IMG/VR virus record: IMGVR_UViG_3300005527_000246
Span: 1 to 26,635 of that record
DNA from: a virus
Length of the DNA: 26,635 nucleotides
Strand: one strand, 5' to 3'
This document shows positions 1-8,840 of this stretch, piece by piece. The notes beneath the pieces are model-generated. The model saw nothing but the letters and a program-made list of their open reading frames with translations, made no database searches and was not told the DNA's origin. A program made the position numbers and the translations under genes. Position 1 is the stretch's first letter. Each line of letters begins with the position of its first letter.

Positions 1-2059
1 CTGCTGAGTTAGCATAGTTTACAGATTGAGAACCAATGTTGTAAGATGATATAAGCTCATATATAGTTCCGTAGCTAGAAGAGCTAAAGTTCTGAGCAGA
101 TATAGCCATGCGAGGTTCACCGTTTCTCAAAAAGTGAAGAGCGCACATGTTAGGTACATCTCCACCAGAATAACCGTTAATCCACAATGTATCTGACCAT
201 ACTGACCAGTGACCAGTCATGGCCACGTTTAAACCAGTAGTATTGTTAAAATACGTCTGCGGGTTACTTTGTACACCACCAATGTAGTTTGTTGGAAAAA
301 ACCTGGCTGAACCTGTAACACTAATACTCCATGTACCATCAGCAACACCTCTGATAGAGTTCTTTACGTGGGCCAGTGTTGACTTTCTAGACCAACCATC
401 ACCGTTAGATGTAAAGAAGCTGTTGATAGACGGGTTCTCTGACTCAGATGTGTTAAAGTTGATGTGGTTGGCGTATATATATCCGTTACCATCACGCTGT
501 ACAATCTGGCTAGCATTAACACCTGTAGAAGCTGTTATTGTAGCTGAGTTGGCCTGTCCAGAGATGGTTGCAGCATTACCTGTGATATTGATACTCCAGG
601 TACCGCTTGCGTTGCCACCTGTAAGAGTCGGTGAGTAGGAGTTATAGTTACCGGCATCAAGAATTACGTTACCTAACGCTGTGGGTCTAGTTCTTACAAA
701 GTTTACTAAACCTATGTTACTGATACTTATTGCTGTTCTAGCTCCATTTGCATAAGAGTCTGTAGTAGCAATATACATTTCGGTACCAAAACCACCCCCA
801 GAAACAACAAAGATACCAGCTTGAGCATTCAATCCTGATGCAGTATCTCTAGCTCCAAAGGTAATAGCGGCACCAACGTTTGCAGTAGAACTTGCCGCTC
901 CGAGGTGTAAACCACCTACAGAAGTTCCCGGTGTTGTAGCGTTCCAGTTTGCTAAGTTACCTTGAAGAACTATAGGTGTAGAAGTACTAGCACCACGACC
1001 GGTAACACTAGCCAGGGTATCGGTTTCTGTATAAGAAGTCAAGAAAGCCGGTGCACCAGTGATTTTACTCCACGCCAGAGAAGTAATCCATGACGGGTTT
1101 GCGTAAGATCCACCAAGTGCTACATACGTACTGGCTGCAGATGAAGTAGTCAGGTAGCCAGCAGATGCGTGGTTTCCCCAACCAAATGCTGTATCCCAGT
1201 TTGACTTATTATAACCAGTTATTGCTGTAGCACCAGAAAAGAAGTTGTTAATCTCTGTTTCTGTATAGTAGCGATCATCGTGAGTATGGGTAGTAAGAGA
1301 ATATCTACCATCTAAAGATACACTAACCGTACCAGCGTCATTTCTGGTAAGAGTAAGTGTACCACCGCTAAATGATGCAGAGGTAACAAAAGTATTTGTA
1401 TCACTATCAATGTCTGTCCATGTAGTGGTTACTGTAGAGTTATCAGCTCTAGTGATAGTAATGGTCTTTGTAGTGGTACCAGAGACAGCCACGCTGATCA
1501 CGCGGAAAGGATCCGTCTCTGTATAAGACGTTAAGAATGCAGGAGCTCCAGTAATCTTTGACCAGGCAAGACTGGTTATCCAGCTTGGGTTGGCATAAGA
1601 TCCACCCAGCGCCACGTATGTAGAAGCTGCTGTACTAGCTAGTAAGTATCCGGCTAACGCATGGTTTCCCCAGGAAAAAGCAGCGTCCCAGTTAGAAACC
1701 TGGATAGTTGTAATGGCTTTAACATGTGAAGGAACAGTGGGGTCAGTCTCGGTAAAAGACGTAAGATAACCTACAGAAGCATGGTTACCCCAGTTAAAAG
1801 CGGTATTCCAGTTACTGATGTTAGTAGTAGATATACTCTTTACATGAGAAGGAACTGTAGGGTCGGTTTCGGTGAATCCAGTAATCCAACCAGGGTTGGT
1901 AGAAACACTACCGTCCGCCATCAAAAACTGTGTTGATAAACCACCTGTTCTTACAAAGTTAGCAACAGTTAAGCTAGCAGGTAGCGTAACGTTCCCGCTG
2001 GCATCATACTGGACGATGTTAGCTAAGTTACTAGTCTTTCTTTGTATGTTCATTGCCAT
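1..2059 (-). CDS. Tail fiber / receptor-binding protein, 3' end cut by window edge
   Basis: The frame is open from an ATG at 2059 to the left edge (686 codons seen, no stop), so the C-terminus is missing. The N-terminus reads MAMNIQRKTSNLANIVQYDA. Three copies of a fiber motif of the form WxxAFxWGNHAxxGYL follow, mixed with TETDPTVPSHVK (twice) and two identical 40-residue blocks (residues about 144-183 and 308-347). Later parts are rich in Gly, Ser, Thr and Asn (for example SPTLTGGNASGTWSINITGN), as in beta-helical fiber shafts. The part near the edge (WINGYSGGDVPNMCALHFLR) looks like a distal fiber segment. Such proteins form trimeric fibers or collars that bind host surface glycans. It is the last of the ten fiber genes seen here, 21 nt after the preceding stop. 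A chaperone/peptidase domain (S74 type) could lie beyond the edge, but this is only a guess. Fiber identity is confident; the receptor is unknown. Confidence 0.85.
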   Translation of the reverse strand, partial: MAMNIQRKTSNLANIVQYDASGNVTLPASLTVANFVRTGGLSTQFLMADGSVSTNPGWITGFTETDPTVPSHVKSISTTNISNWNTAFNWGNHASVGYLTSFTETDPTVPSHVKAITTIQVSNWDAAFSWGNHALAGYLLASTAASTYVALGGSYANPSWITSLAWSKITGAPAFLTSYTETDPFRVISVAVSGTTTKTITITRADNSTVTTTWTDIDSDTNTFVTSASFSGGTLTLTRNDAGTVSVSLDGRYSLTTHTHDDRYYTETEINNFFSGATAITGYNKSNWDTAFGWGNHASAGYLTTSSAASTYVALGGSYANPSWITSLAWSKITGAPAFLTSYTETDTLASVTGRGASTSTPIVLQGNLANWNATTPGTSVGGLHLGAASSTANVGAAITFGARDTASGLNAQAGIFVVSGGGFGTEMYIATTDSYANGARTAISISNIGLVNFVRTRPTALGNVILDAGNYNSYSPTLTGGNASGTWSINITGNAATISGQANSATITASTGVNASQIVQRDGNGYIYANHINFNTSESENPSINSFFTSNGDGWSRKSTLAHVKNSIRGVADGTWSISVTGSARFFPTNYIGGVQSNPQTYFNNTTGLNVAMTGHWSVWSDTLWINGYSGGDVPNMCALHFLRNGEPRMAISAQNFSSSSYGTIYELISSYNIGSQSVNYANSA
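1019..1138 (-). repeat. Fiber protein repeat, copy 2 (40 residues)
   Basis: This is identical in protein sequence to the block at 1511-1630 but strongly diverged in DNA. Both copies follow a WGNHA..AGYL motif, so the duplicated unit is longer than the identical core and is less conserved on its N-terminal side. Confidence 0.93.
1511..1630 (-). repeat. Fiber protein repeat, copy 1 (40 residues)
   Basis: This encodes AASTYVALGGSYANPSWITS followed by LAWSKITGAPAFLTSYTETD. The same 40 residues recur at 1019-1138. Codon by codon, 27 of the 40 codons differ between the copies and all differences are synonymous, including four Ser switches between TCN and AGY codons. Confidence 0.93.
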
Positions 2060-2080
2060 ATAAGCTCTTTGTTCGTTTGG

Positions 2081-2797
2081 TTATAGTCCGAAAAACCCTG
2101 TTGTTCCAAATGCGTCATGAATATTGGCAGGTGTTACTTGTACAAAAGTGAATCTTTCGGTAATCGTTTGGTCAGGACCTAATGTTGCTTGAGCTTGAGA
2201 TACCGCATTCGTTGCGGCTGGTGTTGTTTGTATCTGATACGCCCAAGTTGACGACATGTCATTGGTACCGGCAGTATTTCTATACTGAGCAGCCAAACTT
2301 GTCTTCACCCAGTTGGTACCAGTTAACGTACCCCAGGTGTTATCATCTCCAGAAACCCACTTTGCTATTGTTATATTCGGTCCTGCAGTTGGTGTTACGT
2401 TCGCAATAGATACTGTACCACCACTTAAAGTTGTTGTTGCAAACTGTTGTGGAACCCATGTAAATGTTGTAGCATCTGGTCTAAACACAACCATAACAGC
2501 ACTTGTGTTAGTTTGAGAAGCGGATAAACTAACAACGGGGTTAGCGCTCCACGTACCATTAAAAACACACCAAAAAGTTTCAATGGCAAAAGTACTTGAG
2601 CCTGGGTTACGTGTAAAGGAATACCAAGTTTGACCTCCTCTGTTCGATAACGAGAAAAAAGGAAACCCAATGGAGTATGCAGCAAGAATAACCAAATCTC
2701 CAACTAACATACTAGCAGGAGGAGTCACTGTAATCGTCTGCGTTGCGTTTGTACCGTTATCCGCCGGAACAGCTGATACTCCAAAAAAAGTTGGCAT
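2081..2797 (-). CDS. Virion-associated beta-rich protein, probably tail/fiber accessory
   Basis: The protein has 238 residues, begins MPTFFGVSAVPADNGTNATQ and is rich in Thr, Ala, Val and Asn. Motifs such as TPPASMLVGDLVILAAYS (near residue 26), RGGQTW and FNGTWSANP resemble a beta-sandwich domain found in fiber and adhesin proteins of environmental phages. No catalytic motif or signal peptide is visible. The start ATG shares one base with the TAA stop of the upstream 65-aa gene (TAATG), so the two are translationally coupled. The gene lies between two fiber genes, which suggests a part of the host-recognition apparatus. The exact role is not known, and the family assignment rests on my memory of similar proteins. 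Confidence 0.8.
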   Translation of the reverse strand: MPTFFGVSAVPADNGTNATQTITVTPPASMLVGDLVILAAYSIGFPFFSLSNRGGQTWYSFTRNPGSSTFAIETFWCVFNGTWSANPVVSLSASQTNTSAVMVVFRPDATTFTWVPQQFATTTLSGGTVSIANVTPTAGPNITIAKWVSGDDNTWGTLTGTNWVKTSLAAQYRNTAGTNDMSSTWAYQIQTTPAATNAVSQAQATLGPDQTITERFTFVQVTPANIHDAFGTTGFFGL

Positions 2798-2994
2798 TAT
2801 TGATAGATTTTGTATTCGTTATTCCATAAGTAGTCAACGATCTCTTGATCACTTAGTGCAGCATCAAAGACAAAGAAGGTTCTACTTAACTGCTGAATCA
2901 ATACATCGTCACTATACACGTTACACTCAGCAAACAGTTCTAGCTTACCGTCACCTGTGTATTGCTTATCTTTTAACTCAATAGTCTTATTCAT
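2797..2994 (-). CDS. Small hypothetical protein in fiber cluster
   Basis: The protein has 65 residues (MNKTIELKDKQYTGDGKLEL...), is neutral to acidic and mixed alpha/beta, with no Cys cluster, membrane segment or catalytic motif. I do not recognise the family. The gene is real by context: it starts 5 nt after the stop of the 513-aa fiber gene and ends in a TAATG overlap with the next gene. The start is preceded by AACCTGT, close to the AACCT context at other starts in this genome. Small proteins at this kind of place often act as fiber accessory or assembly factors, but nothing in the sequence shows this. Confidence 0.65.
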   Translation of the reverse strand: MNKTIELKDKQYTGDGKLELFAECNVYSDDVLIQQLSRTFFVFDAALSDQEIVDYLWNNEYKIYQ

Positions 2995-2999
2995 ACAGG

Positions 3000-4541
3000 T
3001 TATATTTCGTATCCGTTAATTTGTATATAGACTGTCATTGCACCAGAAGTTGTTACATGTACCCTATTGTTCACAGTAGTAGATGTATAAGGAACTGGAA
3101 ATGTTTTTATAATACCAGGACTAGACTGTGTCGTTGGTTTAAAATCACCTCTAAAAATAGCCGGTGTTGTACCTGCCGAAAACGCTGTTGACGCAGCTGA
3201 GTCAAACACTGTAACGATACCACCGGTAGAACCACCAACAGATATTGTCATATCTGTAATAAGAAACCTTCTACCTGTTGTTGGAATCCACAACGCTGTA
3301 GTTGTCTGGGTTGTAGTGTATTCACCGTCTCTGTGCACCTGCGTATAACCAATGTTGTGTGGAGGAGGAGTCATGTCGTGAAACATATCATGTGCATCAC
3401 CAACAAAAAACAGTGTTACAGCTGCACCAAGTGTTGTAGCTGTTCTTGCTCTCAACCCTCTAAAACCTGTCACGGGTATCTTATAATAAGCGCCTGATGT
3501 AGGAGTAATAGCTGAAGATATCAAAAAGTCAGTACCACCAATATTAGGATCCACAATATTAGGGTGAGTAAACCATGTTTTACCATCTACCGTAACCTCA
3601 AATATAAATGTACCAGTGGTAGTAGTTGCAACAAATATGTTACAAGATCCAAGACTTGATATGTTGTATTCAACAACACTGTTGACAGCCGTACCTAATG
3701 TGTTACTTACGTTCCAATCGTGATTCTCATACTGAATACCTGCACCCCAACAAGTAGTGTTTACCTGAATGTTTGTAGCACCAGCTGTTTTTGTCAACTG
3801 TAAGGTAATAGGAAGATCAGCGTTGGCAATATGCGGTGTAGCTGACAAGTTAGGTTGACGAATAATATGAAAAAGTACCCACTCATCATCTGGACTTAAT
3901 ACCTCAAACTTAACAGCTGCTGCTCCTAACCAACCAAACCTAATTCTGAAAACATTCATTAAAGTCAGGTTGATAGCTTCCGGTACTCCGTTTCTTGTAA
4001 ACTTAGAATTGCTGTTACCGTTCAACAAGTCTACGTTAAAGCTCGATGCAGCCGTAAACGTATCAACACCAGCATTACGTACGCTAATACCAAAAGTAGT
4101 ATTCTCATAACCCACATAAAAACCGTTACTAGTATCGAACAAGCCAACACGTTGAAAAGACGTAGCCTGACCACCAGATAAGAAAGCTACTGCAACCATA
4201 GCATAAAGTTCACCACCTGAGTGATAGTGAGTCTTATCTAAAGTGACACCTGTAACACTACCGGCAGCAGCAGTACTAGTAGAAAATTGGGCAAAACCAG
4301 TTTGCTGAGTGGCTGTACCACCGTTAGCTGAGGTAACTGTTAAGCTGTTGTTTGGGTTATCACGATAAAACTGAACATCTACGTCGTTACGGCTTGTAGA
4401 TGTTTTTAGTTTACCAAAGGTATCTAACACACCCTGGTTAGCTAGCTTAATATCAACAGGAGATTGATTGGAAGCTATCACTACCGGAGCTGAGTTGGCC
4501 ATTGTAGCTTGGCCGTTAGGATTATTAGGAGTATAAGACAT
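3000..4541 (-). CDS. Tail fiber / head-fiber-like structural protein
   Basis: The protein has 513 residues. The N-terminus holds GQATMANSAPVVIASNQS, a motif seen repeatedly at the N-terminus of structural proteins from environmental phages, where it may serve as an attachment segment. The middle (about residues 105-290) has HYHSGGELYAMVAVAFLSGG and RIRFGWLGAAAVKFEVLSPD, typical of a beta-rich module with an Asp-Glu-Trp loop. The C-terminal 200 residues are again beta-rich (Thr, Val and Ser strands). It sits 3 nt downstream of the preceding fiber gene. There is no enzyme motif, so a structural or receptor-contact role is the best call. Whether it is a tail or a head fiber cannot be told from the sequence. 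Confidence 0.8.
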   Translation of the reverse strand: MSYTPNNPNGQATMANSAPVVIASNQSPVDIKLANQGVLDTFGKLKTSTSRNDVDVQFYRDNPNNSLTVTSANGGTATQQTGFAQFSTSTAAAGSVTGVTLDKTHYHSGGELYAMVAVAFLSGGQATSFQRVGLFDTSNGFYVGYENTTFGISVRNAGVDTFTAASSFNVDLLNGNSNSKFTRNGVPEAINLTLMNVFRIRFGWLGAAAVKFEVLSPDDEWVLFHIIRQPNLSATPHIANADLPITLQLTKTAGATNIQVNTTCWGAGIQYENHDWNVSNTLGTAVNSVVEYNISSLGSCNIFVATTTTGTFIFEVTVDGKTWFTHPNIVDPNIGGTDFLISSAITPTSGAYYKIPVTGFRGLRARTATTLGAAVTLFFVGDAHDMFHDMTPPPHNIGYTQVHRDGEYTTTQTTTALWIPTTGRRFLITDMTISVGGSTGGIVTVFDSAASTAFSAGTTPAIFRGDFKPTTQSSPGIIKTFPVPYTSTTVNNRVHVTTSGAMTVYIQINGYEI

Positions 4542-4544
4542 ACG

Positions 4545-6092
4545 TTATATAATTAACCAGTTTGAGTTATCAGATATGAGAGTAATAGACTCGTCCACTC
4601 TTCTTAAGATGGCGGTTGCTCCTCCATCAATTGTTTCTGATCCGTTAGCATCTACTGTAAGATCCGCCGTACCATCAGTTTTCTTTATGACGATTGTAGC
4701 TGTGTTTGATACAGCAGTAGGAAGGTTGATTGTAAAACCTCCACCTGTAGTATCAGCCTTAACGATCTTAGTACCAGAAGTAGCTGTTTCGTTGTGTGTT
4801 GTTGTAACACTCACGATAGTGTAACCACCGCTTGAAGATATTGTCCATGATCTGTCTGCTGATAGATCAAAGGTTGTTCCGTTAATTGTCAGTGTTCTAC
4901 TTGTAGGAACATAAGCGTTCAAATCAGATGGTACAACATAATCTGTGCTAGCAACCGCTGCAGATATAGTTGTACCGTTGCCTTTTAGTAGTCCGGTTAC
5001 AGTAGTTGAAATAGTAATTGCCGGAGTGGTTGTATTTGTTGCTACCGTTCCCGCAAAACCGTTTGCTGTCACTACAGATACACTTGTTACGGTACCTGAT
5101 CCACCAGGAAGAGCCTGGGTACTTAGTATACCGTTGCTGTCAGCAACAACCATACGTGTACCTGTACCAGTGAGCGTTCCAATACGAACGTTTCCAAGAT
5201 CGGTGTAAATGGAATACCTTGTAGCTACAGTACCTTGGGCAGTAACGTATATACCATACACAATACCTGTACTACTTCCTTCAGCAGCGTCAAATCTGGC
5301 TCCATAAGTGTCACCACCTGTTCCAGATCCTCCTACTAAAGAGTATACTCCGTATACATCTGCCGTTCCACTACCACCGATCGTATAAAAGTATCCACTG
5401 TATAAGGTACTAGTTCCTGAAGCCGCTTGAGCTTCAGAATAAATTCCGTAAACAGGAGCAGCACCGTTACTTAAAGCAGTAGTACTGATTCCATATACAA
5501 ATTCTGCAGCACCTCCAGCTACACTTCGAGCATAAAACTTACCAGCAGTGGCCGATGCGTTTGCTCCACCGGTGTGATCAACGCGAACGTTAAGACCAGT
5601 TGAGTTTACATCATTGGTTCCAACAGATCCTGAACGCTGGATATTTAACAGTGTGTTAGTCCCGGCTGTAGTACTGTTAGAAGATATAGTAAACGCCGTT
5701 CCTGTCAAGGAGTTCCATCTCCACGTCTGGCCAAAGTTTACGTTATCAATATCGTTTGTTGCAGTGGCAGCAGTAATAGACGATAAAGGTAAACTACTTG
5801 CAGAACCAGATACAGCAGCTGTAGTGATAGAAGTAATTCTTCCGTAAGTGTCCACTGTAATCACAGGTACAAGTGAACCAGAGCCAAAGGTACCACCAGC
5901 ACCTACACCGGATGTAGCTAAGTTAAGAGTTACATCACCGGTACCGGTATCCACTCCTGTTGAAGAAATGGATAAACCGGTACCTTGGATGATTCTTCTT
6001 ATTACAGCATCACCCGTTACAGTAGTGTTTAGATCACCTCTAACTATTGATCCATCAAGTATTTGTCTACCACGTAAGCCTGTAACAGCCAT
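4545..6092 (-). CDS. Tail fiber protein (mosaic of fiber modules)
   Basis: The protein has 515 residues. The N-terminus (TGLRGRQILDGSIVRGDLNT) matches the attachment-like segment of many fiber proteins. Next comes a module with VPVITVDTYGRITSITTAAV (about residue 75), then an YGIY-rich repeat stretch (about 195-300, with repeated VYGIYS/VYGVYS strands). A further module follows with GTVTSVSVVTANGFAGTV and GLLKGNGTTISAAVASTDYV (about 333-386). The C-terminus (about 425-515) is a compact beta domain ending in SITLISDNSNWLII. These modules recur in different orders in phage fibers, so the gene is a typical recombination mosaic. It lies 8 nt after the 659-aa fiber stop and 3 nt before the 513-aa gene. 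Confidence 0.87.
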   Translation of the reverse strand: MAVTGLRGRQILDGSIVRGDLNTTVTGDAVIRRIIQGTGLSISSTGVDTGTGDVTLNLATSGVGAGGTFGSGSLVPVITVDTYGRITSITTAAVSGSASSLPLSSITAATATNDIDNVNFGQTWRWNSLTGTAFTISSNSTTAGTNTLLNIQRSGSVGTNDVNSTGLNVRVDHTGGANASATAGKFYARSVAGGAAEFVYGISTTALSNGAAPVYGIYSEAQAASGTSTLYSGYFYTIGGSGTADVYGVYSLVGGSGTGGDTYGARFDAAEGSSTGIVYGIYVTAQGTVATRYSIYTDLGNVRIGTLTGTGTRMVVADSNGILSTQALPGGSGTVTSVSVVTANGFAGTVATNTTTPAITISTTVTGLLKGNGTTISAAVASTDYVVPSDLNAYVPTSRTLTINGTTFDLSADRSWTISSSGGYTIVSVTTTHNETATSGTKIVKADTTGGGFTINLPTAVSNTATIVIKKTDGTADLTVDANGSETIDGGATAILRRVDESITLISDNSNWLII

Positions 6093-6100
6093 GTCAGATA

Positions 6101-8080
6101 TTATTTACGATAGTTTACTAAAACAGTGTCTCCAGTTTGAGGAATAGCACCTGATTCAAAGGTGATAGTTGCACTGGAGATAGTGTAGTCGTTACCAGAT
6201 CCAACGTTTTGTAAAACACCGTTCACATAAACTTCTTCAGAACCAGCTACCGGAGTATTGGCCAGTGTAAATGTTGCGTTACTTCCGTTGATTGTACCTG
6301 TAGGTACTTCACGAGTTACAAAGTTAGAAGCAGTATACACAGAACCTGATACAGCGATTGTGATGCTACCGTTACCGTTTGTTACAGAAATACCTGTACC
6401 AGCAGTAAGAGTCGCTCTAGTCAACGTATTACCAGAACTGTTACCGATCAATAACTGACCGTCAGTGTAAGTAGACTGACCTGTACCACCGTTACCAACA
6501 GGAAGTGTACCTGTTACAACAGACGCACCTGCCAGGTTCAATGCAGCAAATGTTGGAACAGCTGATGCACCCTGGTAAGTTAAAGGTTGACCTGTAGCAG
6601 AACCAGTAGCTACACTTTGAAGTGCACCTGTTGATGTAGTACCACCAACAAGCGGCATGTATGCAGTAACAGATGATAAACCTGTACCACCGCGTCCTAC
6701 TGATAATGTACCAGTCCAACCAAGAGTCAGAGAAGCTGCACGCAGTAAAGCTGTAGACGCTGAACCACCAAGAGTCAATGTTACGTTTGTATCATCAGTC
6801 TTAGTCAGAGCAGCACCAGTAATATCACTACCAGCGATAGTTGACCAAGCCGGAGCAGCAGAAACTGAACCAGTACCAGTCTGAGACAAGAATTGCTTTG
6901 TAGTTGTTGTGTTACCAGCAAGTCTGATGTTGTTGGTACCATCGAAATAGATAGTATCACCAAGAGTTGTCAATGGTGACAAACCATCAAAAGCTGCAGT
7001 TTTAGTAGCTGCACCAGTACCACCACGAGCAATTGACAAAGTACCAGACCAACCAACAGTGATAGACACTGCAGTAAGTAGAGCACTTGCAGGAGTTCCA
7101 CCTAATGTCAAAGTTACGTTAGTGTCGTCTGACTTGGTTAAAGCTGCTCCAGATGTAATATCAGACGCTGTAATAGTACCCCATGTTGGAGCTGCAGAAA
7201 TAGTTCCAGTACCTGTTTGAGTAAGGAATCTCTTAGCAGCCACTGTGTTACCAGCAAGAGTTGATAACGTGTTAGCTGCAGACGCAAAGATAATATCACC
7301 AAGAGTGTAAGATGTAAGACCTGTACCACCTCTTGTAGGAGCGATTGTTGTCGCGTTCCAGGTACCAGTTGTTACTGTACCGAGTGTTACGATAGTGTTC
7401 TGACCAGCATAGTTGGAGTCAATATCAATCGCATCAGCAGATACTGAAATACGACCGGTTGTACCCACTGCGTTGATTGTGTTACCTGACTTCACCAAAC
7501 CATCACCTGCAACAACCTGACCAGCACCAGAAAACTGAGTAAAAGTCAAACCTGTAGTGTTCAGGGTAATAGTGTCGTTTGTAGTCAACACGTAACCGTT
7601 ATCCCCTGCTGCTGTACCTTCTGTAACAAATACAAACAAACCAGCTGTAACGTCTGCACTCACATTAGCGTCGTCAGCTCTTTGTACAGTAAGGTTTGTT
7701 GTAGCGTTAGTTACTACATAGATACCGTTTGCCGGTTGAGTTGTGTTAGCTGATCCGGCACCAGCTCCTGCTCCAGAAGTGGCTGGAGCGTTTTTGATCA
7801 AAATACGATCGTTCACTGAAAGAGTGACACCGTCTATAGATGTACCAGAAATCTGAGTTACAGCACCACCTGAAATAGTGAAAGTCTCACCACCAGTTGT
7901 TGCCACACGTACAGAATCCTTAACATCCAAAGACTGTTTCAGAGCATCTACGTAAGATTTAGTAGCTGCGTCTTGAGCATTAACTGGATTTACAAGGTTA
8001 GTTAACCTGTACAGATCTTGAAAGGACACGTTGTCCGTAACAAGAAACTGCTGTTTCGATTTTACTTGAGTAACTGGCAT
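6101..8080 (-). CDS. Long tail fiber protein with GGTG repeats
   Basis: The protein has 659 residues, the second longest fiber here. Residues 1-50 carry an N-terminal segment with NAQDAATKSYVDALKQ, common in T4-type and related fibers. Residues 51-195 form a module (DVKDSVRVATTGG, NDRILIKNAP, GIYVV, ADVTAGLFVFVTEGT, LTFTQFSGAG) known from prophage fibers. From 250 onward are long repeats marked by RGGTG or NGGTG at residues 250, 352, 463 and 530. The C-terminal 70 residues (FTLANTP, EEVYVNGVLQN, DYTISSATITF, GDTVLVNYRK) form a beta domain that also ends the 243-aa gene just upstream. The 19-nt gap before the start contains an AC-rich leader. Fiber identity is sure; the binding target is unknown. 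Confidence 0.9.
   Translation of the reverse strand: MPVTQVKSKQQFLVTDNVSFQDLYRLTNLVNPVNAQDAATKSYVDALKQSLDVKDSVRVATTGGETFTISGGAVTQISGTSIDGVTLSVNDRILIKNAPATSGAGAGAGSANTTQPANGIYVVTNATTNLTVQRADDANVSADVTAGLFVFVTEGTAAGDNGYVLTTNDTITLNTTGLTFTQFSGAGQVVAGDGLVKSGNTINAVGTTGRISVSADAIDIDSNYAGQNTIVTLGTVTTGTWNATTIAPTRGGTGLTSYTLGDIIFASAANTLSTLAGNTVAAKRFLTQTGTGTISAAPTWGTITASDITSGAALTKSDDTNVTLTLGGTPASALLTAVSITVGWSGTLSIARGGTGAATKTAAFDGLSPLTTLGDTIYFDGTNNIRLAGNTTTTKQFLSQTGTGSVSAAPAWSTIAGSDITGAALTKTDDTNVTLTLGGSASTALLRAASLTLGWTGTLSVGRGGTGLSSVTAYMPLVGGTTSTGALQSVATGSATGQPLTYQGASAVPTFAALNLAGASVVTGTLPVGNGGTGQSTYTDGQLLIGNSSGNTLTRATLTAGTGISVTNGNGSITIAVSGSVYTASNFVTREVPTGTINGSNATFTLANTPVAGSEEVYVNGVLQNVGSGNDYTISSATITFESGAIPQTGDTVLVNYRK
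6680..6964 (-). repeat. GGTG fiber repeat, copy 2
   Basis: Encodes residues about 373-467 of the 659-aa fiber, from LGDTIYFDGTNNIRLAGN to RGGTG. In the best conserved 18-codon stretch against copy 1, I count 11 synonymous codon changes and one amino-acid change, so the DNA has diverged much more than the protein. Confidence 0.85.
7013..7303 (-). repeat. GGTG fiber repeat, copy 1
   Basis: Encodes residues about 260-356 of the 659-aa fiber, running from LGDIIFASAANTLSTLAGN to the next RGGTG. It matches the block at 6680-6964 at most positions in protein (for example DDTNVTLTLGG is identical). Confidence 0.85.
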
Positions 8081-8099
8081 GGTTGTTTCGGTTTAGGGA

Positions 8100-8831
8100 T
8101 TAGGATTTTATATAGTCAACAGTGATGAGGTCTCCGTCGTCTGGTGCAATCTGAAACGTAATCTGGTTGTTACCTGTTTCTACGTAATCATATCCACCAC
8201 CACGGGTATATCTTACACCGTTTACAAATACTCTTGTAGAGTTAGTTACAAAGTTCTGACTCAGTGTAAACACTTTGTTAGAACCGTTTCGAGCGCCTGA
8301 TATGTTATAATCATAGTCTGTAGCAAAGTCCGCGCTGTTTAAACCAGACGGAGGAATCGTTACCCAGGCCAGCTCACTTCCATCGGTTGTCAGATACTTA
8401 CCACTTTGACCTGTTTGAGAAGGTAAAGTATCTGCGATGGTAAGGTTTTCAAGAATGACAAAGTCTATAATATCACCGGCTAAAGCTGCGTCTAGTAAAG
8501 TGATCGTCTGACCAGACTTTGTATATGATGAAGCGTTTAGTCTTACACCATTAAGATACACATCAAAGTATCCTGGATACAGCGTGTGTACGGCTGTAAA
8601 TTGAGTCTGTCCACCGGTTGCAACAAAAGTTTCTAAGTATCTGAATGTAGCTCCTGACCCGCTTCCGGTAATATCAGAAAGTAACTGAGCTCCTGTGCGA
8701 TACTTCACCACTCCAGACTCAACTACGAGATACTTATCCGGATCTACAGTGGCGTTAGCTACGCTATTAAGTGTAACTATCCCGTCAACTGTCAAACCAG
8801 CTTTAGCTAGTATGTCAGATAGAAACTTCAT
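8100..8831 (-). CDS. Tail fiber protein with two repeated beta knob domains
   Basis: The protein has 243 residues. The N-terminus (KFLSDILAKAGLTVDGIVTL, then KYLVVESGVVKYRTGAQLLS) is a segment commonly seen at the start of phage fiber proteins. Two related beta domains follow: residues about 64-130 (TQFTAVHTLYPGYFDVYLNG, then GDIIDFVIL) and about 174-243 (NGSNKVFTLSQNF, RVFVNGVRYT, YDYVE, ITFQIAPDDGDLITVDYIK). The second is clearly homologous to the C-terminal domain of the 659-aa fiber encoded next, sharing NGSN, FTL, VNGV, DY, ITF and GD in order. This points to domain duplication and shuffling inside the cluster. The gene is 9 nt after the 401-aa gene. It is probably a receptor-binding or fiber-linking protein. 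Confidence 0.85.
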   Translation of the reverse strand: MKFLSDILAKAGLTVDGIVTLNSVANATVDPDKYLVVESGVVKYRTGAQLLSDITGSGSGATFRYLETFVATGGQTQFTAVHTLYPGYFDVYLNGVRLNASSYTKSGQTITLLDAALAGDIIDFVILENLTIADTLPSQTGQSGKYLTTDGSELAWVTIPPSGLNSADFATDYDYNISGARNGSNKVFTLSQNFVTNSTRVFVNGVRYTRGGGYDYVETGNNQITFQIAPDDGDLITVDYIKS

Positions 8832-8840
8832 TAACGGTTG

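Noticed and set aside
2425-2703. A 92-codon minus-strand frame inside the 238-aa gene
   Set aside because: It is an out-of-frame shadow of a gene whose own translation shows a consistent fiber-like beta pattern.
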